DNA from: Vibrionaceae bacterium
GTDB taxonomy: Bacteria > Pseudomonadota > Gammaproteobacteria > Enterobacterales > Vibrionaceae
Assembly: GCA_018222805.1 (NCBI GenBank)
Contig: JAAEZQ010000001.1
Location: 186,001-250,000 of the forward strand
DNA: 64,000 nt
Reading direction: 5' to 3'
Positions within the stretch are counted from its first letter, which is position 1; every line of letters begins with the position of its first letter. The position numbers and the translations under genes were made by a program. Below the pieces are notes generated by a model that saw only the letters and a list, made by a program, of their open reading frames with translations, ran no database searches and was not told the origin of the DNA. Below, piece after piece: positions 57,417 through 64,000 of this stretch.

Positions 57417-58820
57417 ATGACCAAGCGAGAGAGAATAGTGAAGTCTGTGTTAGCGCACGTCCCGAAAGATGCGATTAACCAGTTTATCTCTCGAGGGTCA
57501 ACGCCAGTCTCTGTTTTATTAATGGCCGCGATCGTAGGTATACTCGCGGGCATTGTAGGGACTTACTTTGAACATGCTGTTCACTTTGTTTCAGAAACTC
57601 GTACCGAGTGGTTAAAAGGTGAGATAGGTAGCATGCTTCCACTATGGCTTGCTGCTGTACTGATTAGTGCTTTTTTGGCTTTTGTCGGCTACTTCCTTGT
57701 TCACCGTTTTGCTCCAGAAGCCGCAGGCTCAGGTATTCCCGAAATAGAAGGGGCCATGGATAACATTCGCCCGGTACGGTGGTGGCGTGTCCTACCCGTT
57801 AAGTTTTTTGGTGGTATGGGTGCCCTTGGCTCGGGTATGGTTCTTGGTCGTGAAGGCCCTACTGTACAAATGGGTGGCGCAGTTGGTCGTATGGTCACCG
57901 ACATATTCCGCTTAAAAGATGATGATACACGCCACTCTCTGCTTGCTTCTGGCGCTGCAGGTGGGTTAGCAGCAGCATTTAATGCGCCATTAGCTGGCAT
58001 CATGTTTGTCGTTGAGGAGATGCGACCTCAATTTCGCTATTCGTTAATTTCCATTCGTGCGGTGATCATCTCTGCCATCATGGCCAACATTGTGTTTCGC
58101 GCTATTAATGGCCAAGATGCCGTGATTACGATGCCTCAGTATCAGCCACCAGCCCTGCAATCACTTTGGCTGTTCCTACTATTAGGGGCTCTATTTGGTG
58201 TATTCGGCGTTATCTTCAATAAACTCATCACGATCGCTCAAGATAGCTTTGTCGCTATCCACAAAAACGATCGTAAACGTTACCTTATTACGGGATCTAT
58301 TCTAGGTGGTGTCTTTGGCTTGCTGCTCTTATACGTCCCGCAATTGACGGGTGGCGGCATCGCGCTAATCCCCGATGTAACGAATGGAAACTACTCAATC
58401 ACACTATTAGTTTTGTTGTTCGTCGGCCGTGTGGTAACAACATTACTTTGTTTCGGCTCCGGTGCTCCGGGAGGCATTTTCGCTCCAATGCTCGCTCTGG
58501 GAACTTTATTTGGCTATGCGTTTGGTGCGAGTGCCGAAGTGATACTACCTAACCTTACTATTGAACCAGGGATGTTTGCTATCGCAGGCATGGGGGCTTT
58601 ATTTGCTGCAACAGTGCGCGCTCCAATAACAGGTATTCTGCTTGTTATCGAGATGACCAATAACTACTACCTAATTTTACCGCTGATCATTACCTGTCTG
58701 GGTGCAGTCATTATTGCGCAGTTACTTGGCGGTCAACCGATATACAGTCAGTTACTTCGTCGTACGCTTAAAAATGACAAGCTACGTCAGCAAGATCTAC
58801 CTGAAAATCAAGCTTCCTAA
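57417..58820 (+). CDS. clcA: H+/Cl- exchange transporter
   Basis: A 467-residue inner-membrane ClC protein that exchanges two chloride for one proton and helps acid resistance. Selectivity and gating motifs are complete: GSGIPE (104-109), GREGPTVQMGG with gating Glu E146, the internal proton Glu near E201 (VVEEMRP) and GSGAPGGIFAPMLALG. An AGGAG site precedes the ATG. Single gene. Confidence 0.96.
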   Translation: MTKRERIVKSVLAHVPKDAINQFISRGSTPVSVLLMAAIVGILAGIVGTYFEHAVHFVSETRTEWLKGEIGSMLPLWLAAVLISAFLAFVGYFLVHRFAPEAAGSGIPEIEGAMDNIRPVRWWRVLPVKFFGGMGALGSGMVLGREGPTVQMGGAVGRMVTDIFRLKDDDTRHSLLASGAAGGLAAAFNAPLAGIMFVVEEMRPQFRYSLISIRAVIISAIMANIVFRAINGQDAVITMPQYQPPALQSLWLFLLLGALFGVFGVIFNKLITIAQDSFVAIHKNDRKRYLITGSILGGVFGLLLLYVPQLTGGGIALIPDVTNGNYSITLLVLLFVGRVVTTLLCFGSGAPGGIFAPMLALGTLFGYAFGASAEVILPNLTIEPGMFAIAGMGALFAATVRAPITGILLVIEMTNNYYLILPLIITCLGAVIIAQLLGGQPIYSQLLRRTLKNDKLRQQDLPENQAS

Positions 58821-59197
58821 GCAATTACTCGCCTCTACGCTCCAAATGATCTTTTAATCAAAAGGGTAATTTGGAGCAGTTAACCCTCTACTTTTACATC
58901 TTTTCCCAAATAATCGATACCAAACTCACAAAGTTGCTATTCTTTGATCGTTACTTGGTGCCTTTATGAGTAACTGCCCATAAAACTTGTTAGTATTCGC
59001 GCCTGATAGAGCAATTGTTCCATGACTTTAACTTACTTGATATCACTACCAGTAATTCAATTATTAGAATAATGCTGGAATTGGTATTTTACCTATCCAG
59101 ATAAATAGGCGTTAAAGACAGTTAGTCAGGCAAAACGTTTTCATAAAGCCAGGTTGGCATTATCGTTTCATTAGATCAGAATCGTTTCGGAGTAGAT
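58821..59197. other. Intergenic region between clcA and the TDT gene
   Basis: A 9-bp inverted repeat (58839-58847 with 58869-58877, 21-base gap) lies after clcA but has no T-run. Nothing else stands out. Confidence 0.45.
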
Positions 59198-60163
59198 TTG
59201 AACTGGAGAAGACTTGTACAGTTTTATAGTGTCCCGCCCTCTCAGGCAGCGTTGGCATTGGGTATTATTGGTTTAGGTCAAGCCTGGGCGCTTTACGTAC
59301 CAGATATCGGTGAACCAATTCGTCCATTTCTCTCGTCACTTGGTGCGTTATTACTTACCCCAGTTCTGATCAAGTATGCGACCAATCCTCGCTTGTTCAT
59401 CGTCGATATTCGTAATCCATTAAGCGGCAGTTTAATGGCGCCGATGAGTATGGCACTCTTGATCCTGACTGATTACTTGGCATCAGTTTCACCTATTATT
59501 GCTTACCCATTGTGGTTTTTGGCGCTTTTGCTTCATTTTTCTATGATGGTGCTCTTTTTCGGCTTTCAACTGACTAACTTTAAAATGTCGAACATTGTTC
59601 CGAGCTGGTTCCTATATCCTGTAGGAATCATCAGTAGCTCATTGGCTGGTTCTCAGTTTGGACATAACGTGTTCTCAGAAACCGTTGCCCTTATGTGCAT
59701 CGGCATTTATTTCTTTATGCTGCCTTTAGTTTTATACCGCTTGGTTTTCTTTGGATCCCTACCCAGAAAGGCACGGCCTACTCTTGCGATTATGGCCGCT
59801 CCTGTGAACTTGTCACTGGCAGCCTATTTGGTAAATTTCCCCGAGCCAGACCCTATCCTCACTGGGGCTTTAGCAGGTATCGCCATCACAATGACATTGC
59901 TGATTTACCTTTGTTATTTCCGACTACTGCGATTGAAGTTCCAGCCATCCATAGCAGCGGTGACTTTTCCTTCCGTCATCAGTGCCATTGCCATGCACCG
60001 ATTAACCACATTTTTCGCAGAATCACACCCACATTGGAACTGGCTACATGACTTTGGTTTCTTGGAGCTGAGTATCGCTACAGTATTGGTGGTTTGGGTA
60101 TCAGCAGGATATGTGAAAATGTACTGGCCAGAAATCGTCCGCTCTCGTTCTAAACAAGCATAA
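59198..60163 (+). CDS. TDT/TehA-SLAC1-family membrane protein
   Basis: A 321-residue protein with about ten hydrophobic helices and the family layout of TehA-like channels/transporters. VPPSQAALALGIIGLGQAW is the first helix, and several helices carry the typical Phe/Gly pattern. The start is TTG at 59198 with a CGGAG site; no ATG is available before the first helix. TDT members move tellurite, dicarboxylates or anions; the substrate here is unknown. Confidence 0.8.
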   Translation: MNWRRLVQFYSVPPSQAALALGIIGLGQAWALYVPDIGEPIRPFLSSLGALLLTPVLIKYATNPRLFIVDIRNPLSGSLMAPMSMALLILTDYLASVSPIIAYPLWFLALLLHFSMMVLFFGFQLTNFKMSNIVPSWFLYPVGIISSSLAGSQFGHNVFSETVALMCIGIYFFMLPLVLYRLVFFGSLPRKARPTLAIMAAPVNLSLAAYLVNFPEPDPILTGALAGIAITMTLLIYLCYFRLLRLKFQPSIAAVTFPSVISAIAMHRLTTFFAESHPHWNWLHDFGFLELSIATVLVVWVSAGYVKMYWPEIVRSRSKQA

Positions 60164-60192
60164 AAAAAGGATGGCATCCGCCATCCTTTTTT
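60163..60192. terminator. Bidirectional terminator between the TDT gene and folE
   Basis: A perfect 13-bp stem AAAAAAGGATGGC / GCCATCCTTTTTT with a 4-nt loop serves both convergent genes. Confidence 0.9.
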
Positions 60193-60204
60193 CGTCAATT
60201 CGAT

Positions 60205-60858
60205 TTATCGTAAACCGTGTAGAAACTCGGCACGAGTAGCAGGGTTTGTTTTGAAGATACCACCCAATGCTGTCGTCGTCGTTTCACTGGTTGCGTCCAT
60301 TACACCACGCGATTTCACGCAATAGTGTACCGCATCAAGAGTTACCGCAACATCATCAGATTCCAGCAAAGCTTGCAGAGCAACTAGAATCTGCTGTGTC
60401 ATACGTTCCTGAACCTGTGGACGCTGAGCAAAAAATCGTACGATTCGGTTTATCTTCGACAGACCGATAATTTTACCACGAGGAATATACGCTACAGCGG
60501 CTTTACCATCTATCGTTACAAGGTGATGCTCACAAGTACTGGTCACCGTGATGTCTTTCACACGAACCATTTCACTCACGTTCATCTTGTTTTCGATAAC
60601 AGTGATTTTTGGGAAATTAGAATAATCCAGACCAGAGAAAATTTCGTCCACATACATTTTTGCAATGCGGTGCGGTGTTTCTTCTAGGCTATCATCGGTA
60701 AGGTCAAGCTGAAGTAGGCCTAAGATCTCACGCATATGGTATTCGATCTTTTCCTTTTTCTCCTCACGGCTCACGTTATTAGGACGCATTGGCGTTTCTA
60801 ATCCACGTTGCTCTAGCGCTTCTTTTACTAACTTCGCTGACTCGCTAAGACCTGACAT
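60205..60858 (-). CDS. folE: GTP cyclohydrolase I
   Basis: A 217-residue enzyme converting GTP to dihydroneopterin triphosphate for folate synthesis. Zinc and catalytic motifs are [21 protein letters not shown] and [24 protein letters not shown]. The start [19 protein letters not shown] at 60858 has GAGGAAG upstream; the longer frame to 60900 is not needed. It is divergent from moeA. Confidence 0.95.
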   Translation of the reverse strand: MSGLSESAKLVKEALEQRGLETPMRPNNVSREEKKEKIEYHMREILGLLQLDLTDDSLEETPHRIAKMYVDEIFSGLDYSNFPKITVIENKMNVSEMVRVKDITVTSTCEHHLVTIDGKAAVAYIPRGKIIGLSKINRIVRFFAQRPQVQERMTQQILVALQALLESDDVAVTLDAVHYCVKSRGVMDATSETTTTALGGIFKTNPATRAEFLHGLR

Positions 60859-61137
60859 TACACTTCCTCTTTTATAACTACCGCTCACGGAGTGACTCAC
60901 ATTTGCCGTTTTTCTTCCGCTAGCGTTTCAGTAACTCAGTTAAATGTTTATATCGCCAAGGCACATAACAGGAATACACTGAGCTGTTTTCTCATGCTCC
61001 GCGAGGACTTTTTACCCCTTTTGGATGGGTGACAAGGATACTAGGATTTTTGAATAATTACACCCATATTTTATCAGTGGGCATTGTTACTTTATGGTAG
61101 AGTTGCCACATAACATTAAGAACATAGGATTACCTCA

Positions 61138-62373
61138 ATGGGCTGCTGTGACGCACCTGGCTTGATGCCAATTGAAGAAGCGATGGAAAAGATGCTATCG
61201 CGAATCAAACCAATCCAAACGACTCTGTCTCTGCCACTCGCTGAAGCATTGGGTTATGTACTTGCCGAAGACATCTTATCTCCAATTCACGTACCTCCGT
61301 TCGACAACTCAGCGATGGATGGTTATGCAATCCGCATTCAAGATCTGCAAGCGTCATCAACATTGCCTTTAGCTGGAAAATCATTTGCAGGTCAGCCTTT
61401 TGAAGGCGAATGGCCACAAGGCACGTGTGTACGTATCATGACAGGTGCCCCTATTCCACAAGGCTGCGATGCCGTCATCATGCAAGAAAACACAGAAGTA
61501 ACGGACTCTGGCATCCAGTTTAACCAAACCGATGTAAAGCCTCAAAACAACATCCGTCCTACTGGCGACGACATCCAGCAAGGTGATATCGTACTCGCTA
61601 AAGGCGCGCGCCTGACACCCCGTGATATACCGATGATCGCCTCTTTAGGTGTGAGTCATGTGACTGTCGTCCGTAAACCAAAAGTGGCCTTTTTCTCTAC
61701 CGGTGACGAGCTAAAACCATTAGGTGAGCCACTGGAAGCAGGTCAAATCTATGACAGTAACCGCTACGGTATTAAACCTTTGATCGAAAATTTTGGTTGC
61801 GAACCAATAGACCTAGGCATCGTCCCTGATTGCCCAGAGACCCTTAAAGCGACATTTGAACAAGCACAAACGCTGGCTGATGTCGTTGTCACTTCGGGTG
61901 GCGTCAGTGTAGGTGAAGCCGATTACACCAAAGATATTCTCGAAGAGCTTGGCGAAATCGGCTTCTGGAAACTGGCGATTAAACCGGGTAAACCCTTTGC
62001 TTTTGGAAAACTTTCGACAGCATGGTTCTGCGGTCTTCCAGGCAACCCAGTTTCTGCAATGATGACGATGTATGTATTGGTCCAACCCATGCTGGCAAAA
62101 TTAGCCGGCCACACAGAGTGGAAAGAGCCATTATCCATACCTGCGATCACTAAGACGGCTTTCAAGAAAGCACCAGGACGTGCGGATTACCAGCGTGGAA
62201 TCTATTCTCTAGAAGACGGTAAGTTCGTTGTTGAAACAACAGGAAACCAAAGTTCCGGTGCTTTCCGCTCAATGAGTTTAGCCAATTGCTTTGTTGTTCT
62301 GGAGCGAGAACGTGGCCGAGTCGAAATCGGTGAGACCGTGAACATTCAACTGTTCAACTCAACACTTTACTAG
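61138..62373 (+). CDS. moeA: Molybdopterin molybdotransferase MoeA
   Basis: A 411-residue enzyme that inserts molybdate into adenylylated molybdopterin. Family marks are [45 protein letters not shown] and [15 protein letters not shown]. It is followed after 9 bases by moeB, so the two form an operon as in E. coli. Confidence 0.95.
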   Translation: MGCCDAPGLMPIEEAMEKMLSRIKPIQTTLSLPLAEALGYVLAEDILSPIHVPPFDNSAMDGYAIRIQDLQASSTLPLAGKSFAGQPFEGEWPQGTCVRIMTGAPIPQGCDAVIMQENTEVTDSGIQFNQTDVKPQNNIRPTGDDIQQGDIVLAKGARLTPRDIPMIASLGVSHVTVVRKPKVAFFSTGDELKPLGEPLEAGQIYDSNRYGIKPLIENFGCEPIDLGIVPDCPETLKATFEQAQTLADVVVTSGGVSVGEADYTKDILEELGEIGFWKLAIKPGKPFAFGKLSTAWFCGLPGNPVSAMMTMYVLVQPMLAKLAGHTEWKEPLSIPAITKTAFKKAPGRADYQRGIYSLEDGKFVVETTGNQSSGAFRSMSLANCFVVLERERGRVEIGETVNIQLFNSTLY

Positions 62374-62382
62374 GATTGCACT

Positions 62383-63132
62383 GTGGATATTCTTTCTGAT
62401 CAAGAAATGCTGCGCTACAACCGCCAGATCATTCTGCGTCAGTTTGATTTTGATGGGCAAGAAGCACTTAAGCAAAGCTCTGTCCTGATACTCGGCGCAG
62501 GTGGGTTGGGTTGCGCATCAAGCCAGTACCTTGCGACTGCTGGTGTTGGTAAGCTGACATTAGTTGACGATGACATCGTCGAGCTTTCTAACCTTCAGCG
62601 TCAAGTGCTGCATCACGATGCCGATATCGGCCGTAACAAGGTTGATTCCGCCCGAGATGCGTTACAAGAGCTTAACCCTCACATCGTTGTTGAGGCCATT
62701 GCCAAGCGTCTTGATGATGCAGAAATGCAAACCCTGATTGAACAACATACGCTTGTTGTGGATGCATCAGATAACGTAGAGACGCGTAACCAGCTTAACC
62801 GTCTGTGCTTCGCAACTAAAACGCCTTTAATCTCCGGCGCTGCTATCCGGATGGAAGGTCAGGTAAGCGTATTCACGTATGATGATCCAGCACAACCTTG
62901 CTACCAGTGCTTAAGTGCCTTGTTTGGCAGTGATGCTTTAAGCTGTGTGGAGGCTGGGGTAATGGCACCAGTTGTTGGTATTGTCGGCGCAGTACAAGCG
63001 ATGGAAGCGATTAAAGTGATCGCCAATTATGGTCGGCCAATAAAAGGCAAAATACTCATACTTGACGCGCTAAGCATGTCCTGGCGAGAGATGAATTTAA
63101 TGAAAATGCCATCCTGCCCAGTTTGTAATTAG
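62383..63132 (+). CDS. moeB: Molybdopterin-synthase adenylyltransferase MoeB
   Basis: A 249-residue E1-like enzyme that adenylates the MoaD C-terminus. The ATP site is LILGAGGLGCASSQYL (residues 36-50). Zinc cysteines are in CYQCLSALF and the C-terminal CPVC. The start is GTG at 62383. Cotranscribed with moeA and closed by a strong terminator. Confidence 0.95.
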   Translation: MDILSDQEMLRYNRQIILRQFDFDGQEALKQSSVLILGAGGLGCASSQYLATAGVGKLTLVDDDIVELSNLQRQVLHHDADIGRNKVDSARDALQELNPHIVVEAIAKRLDDAEMQTLIEQHTLVVDASDNVETRNQLNRLCFATKTPLISGAAIRMEGQVSVFTYDDPAQPCYQCLSALFGSDALSCVEAGVMAPVVGIVGAVQAMEAIKVIANYGRPIKGKILILDALSMSWREMNLMKMPSCPVCN

Positions 63133-63145
63133 CCTGAAAATACTT

Positions 63146-63176
63146 AAAAGCTCAACCTATCGTTGAGCTTTTTGCT
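63146..63176 (+). terminator. Terminator of moeAB
   Basis: A perfect 11-bp stem AAAAGCTCAAC / GTTGAGCTTTT with a 5-nt loop, continuing into T, right after moeB. Confidence 0.9.
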
Positions 63177-63262
63177 ATGTGACGGAAGCGATTTTAACGT
63201 AAAGCTCTATCCAACTTTGAACAGACATTTATTTTCATGTAAAACAGTAAGATTACTCAGGT

Positions 63263-63580
63263 TTGAACATACGGAACTCAATCTTGGACAATCCCCAAAA
63301 ATACATTTTGGTTTTAATCAGCTTGATCGCGGTTTTACTCCTGCTCTGGTTAAGCGCTCCAAACACGCAGAGAACCGTGACGGCAACCGTAATAAGTAAC
63401 ACGCTAACGCAATCTTTGGATGGTCAGCGTCGCTACCTGACTATCGATTCACCCGAGACTGGCCAACAACGCGTTTCTGTCCCAACATCAGTATTATGCC
63501 CTGTTGGTTCGACCGTAACATTAAGCCAAACCACAGAAACAACAATCGAACAGTCATTCTCATTTGTTCGTTGCGATTAG
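63263..63580 (+). CDS. Small membrane-anchored protein of unknown function
   Basis: A 105-residue protein with one N-terminal helix (about 14-30, ILVLISLIAVLLLLWL) and a soluble part rich in Thr and Ser, likely periplasmic. The start is uncertain: TTG at 63263 or TTG at 63284, the latter with CGGA about eight bases upstream; no ATG is available. It lies about 40 bases before the sulfurtransferase gene and may share its transcript. No family is recognised. Confidence 0.6.
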   Translation: MNIRNSILDNPQKYILVLISLIAVLLLLWLSAPNTQRTVTATVISNTLTQSLDGQRRYLTIDSPETGQQRVSVPTSVLCPVGSTVTLSQTTETTIEQSFSFVRCD

Positions 63581-63623
63581 TATATCCCCAGGTTATATGG
63601 GTATTAATAATAAGGATTTAACG

Positions 63624-64000
63624 ATGCAATCATTGATTGACGCGAAGGAATTAAGTGCCCTATTAGGCCAATCCAATGTGAAAATATTGGACGCAAGCAT
63701 AAGCTTCCAAATCCCTTCAGAGGGAAAGAAAATCACCGACAAATGGATTCCTGGTTCACTGCGTTTTGACTATGACAATGACTTTTGTCTTCCGGACTCG
63801 CCACTTCCTCATATGATGCCGACCGAAGATGGATTTAATGCCAGTGCACAGCAACTTGGCCTTAACAAAGATGATCTTATTGTCGTCTACGACAACTCTG
63901 GAACGCTCGCTTCGCCTCGAGCGTGGTGGATGTTCAAAGCGATGGGACATGATAATGTAAAAGTCCTCAATGGTGGGTTACCAGCTTGGATTGCCAAAGG
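63624..64000 (+). CDS. sseA: Thiosulfate/3-mercaptopyruvate sulfurtransferase, 5' part
   Basis: The first 125 codons of a tandem rhodanese, cut by the window edge. The ATG at 63624 has AAGGA upstream. Visible are LIDAKELSALLG, WIPGSLRFDYDNDF and VVYDNSGTLASPRAWWMFK, followed by NVKVLNGGLPAW, all typical of the N-terminal rhodanese domain of SseA. The active-site Cys would lie in the missing second domain, so the exact donor is inferred. Confidence 0.88.
   Translation, partial: MQSLIDAKELSALLGQSNVKILDASISFQIPSEGKKITDKWIPGSLRFDYDNDFCLPDSPLPHMMPTEDGFNASAQQLGLNKDDLIVVYDNSGTLASPRAWWMFKAMGHDNVKVLNGGLPAWIAK

Noticed and set aside
60901..61137. Molybdenum-cofactor riboswitch before moeA
   Set aside because: I could not align the region to the known motif; only a small hairpin is present.

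Overview
The window looks like chromosomal DNA of a marine gammaproteobacterium, most likely Vibrio or a close Vibrionaceae relative. The reasons are the moderate GC, the Vibrio-like forms of mrcB, clcA, guaC, folE-moeA-moeB and csiD/lhgO, and the overall style of the proteins. The species call is inference. I see about 57 protein genes (two cut by the window edges), a few gene remnants and about a dozen hairpin terminators, but no rRNA, tRNA, CRISPR array, intact IS element or prophage.

Layout. 1-4.3 kb: the end of an EamA exporter, a small P-loop NTPase, and the AMMECR1 / MEMO / radical-SAM triad whose chemistry is unknown. 4.3-6.5 kb: a large glutamine-dependent NAD synthetase. 6.5-14.2 kb: a tetronate catabolic cluster (ltnD, otnK, otnC, otnI, a GntP permease, a glycerate kinase) divergent from a DeoR-family regulator with candidate operators between them. 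14.6-20 kb: guanine deaminase, a nitrilase with a divergent LysR, a truncated GNAT gene, a CWC-type cysteine-rich protein, a hotdog thioesterase and YedK. 20-24 kb: mrcB (PBP1b), a DUF1840 gene and a LysR regulator. 24-30 kb: a TAXI-type TRAP transporter divergent from csiD/glaH and lhgO, which together look like a glutarate / L-2-hydroxyglutarate module.

30-36 kb: a LysR/EamA divergent pair, an AraC regulator, an amidoligase overlapping a class I glutamine amidotransferase-like hydrolase, and a gene-poor kilobase with an IS3-like transposase scrap. 36-40.3 kb: an AraC-type regulator carrying what looks like a CBM21 starch/glycogen-binding module, next to a GH13 amylase lipoprotein. 40.7-51.3 kb: an NhaC antiporter with locally higher GC, then the nitrous-oxide reduction cluster nosRZDFYL with a small cytochrome c gene upstream. 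51.8-60 kb: guaC with a terminator hairpin in its leader, a bifunctional NAD(P)H-hydrate repair enzyme, an aldo/keto reductase, a small HTH regulator, an exported unknown, clcA and a TDT-family channel/transporter. 60-64 kb: folE, moeA-moeB, a small membrane-anchored protein and the start of an sseA-like sulfurtransferase.

The window mixes core genes with accessory metabolic modules: tetronate use, glutarate use, starch use and N2O respiration. The most unusual items are the carbohydrate-binding transcription factor beside the amylase, the amidoligase/amidohydrolase pair, the guaC leader, and the pairing of a TAXI-TRAP transporter with csiD-lhgO. All calls come from reading the sequence; no database search was run.
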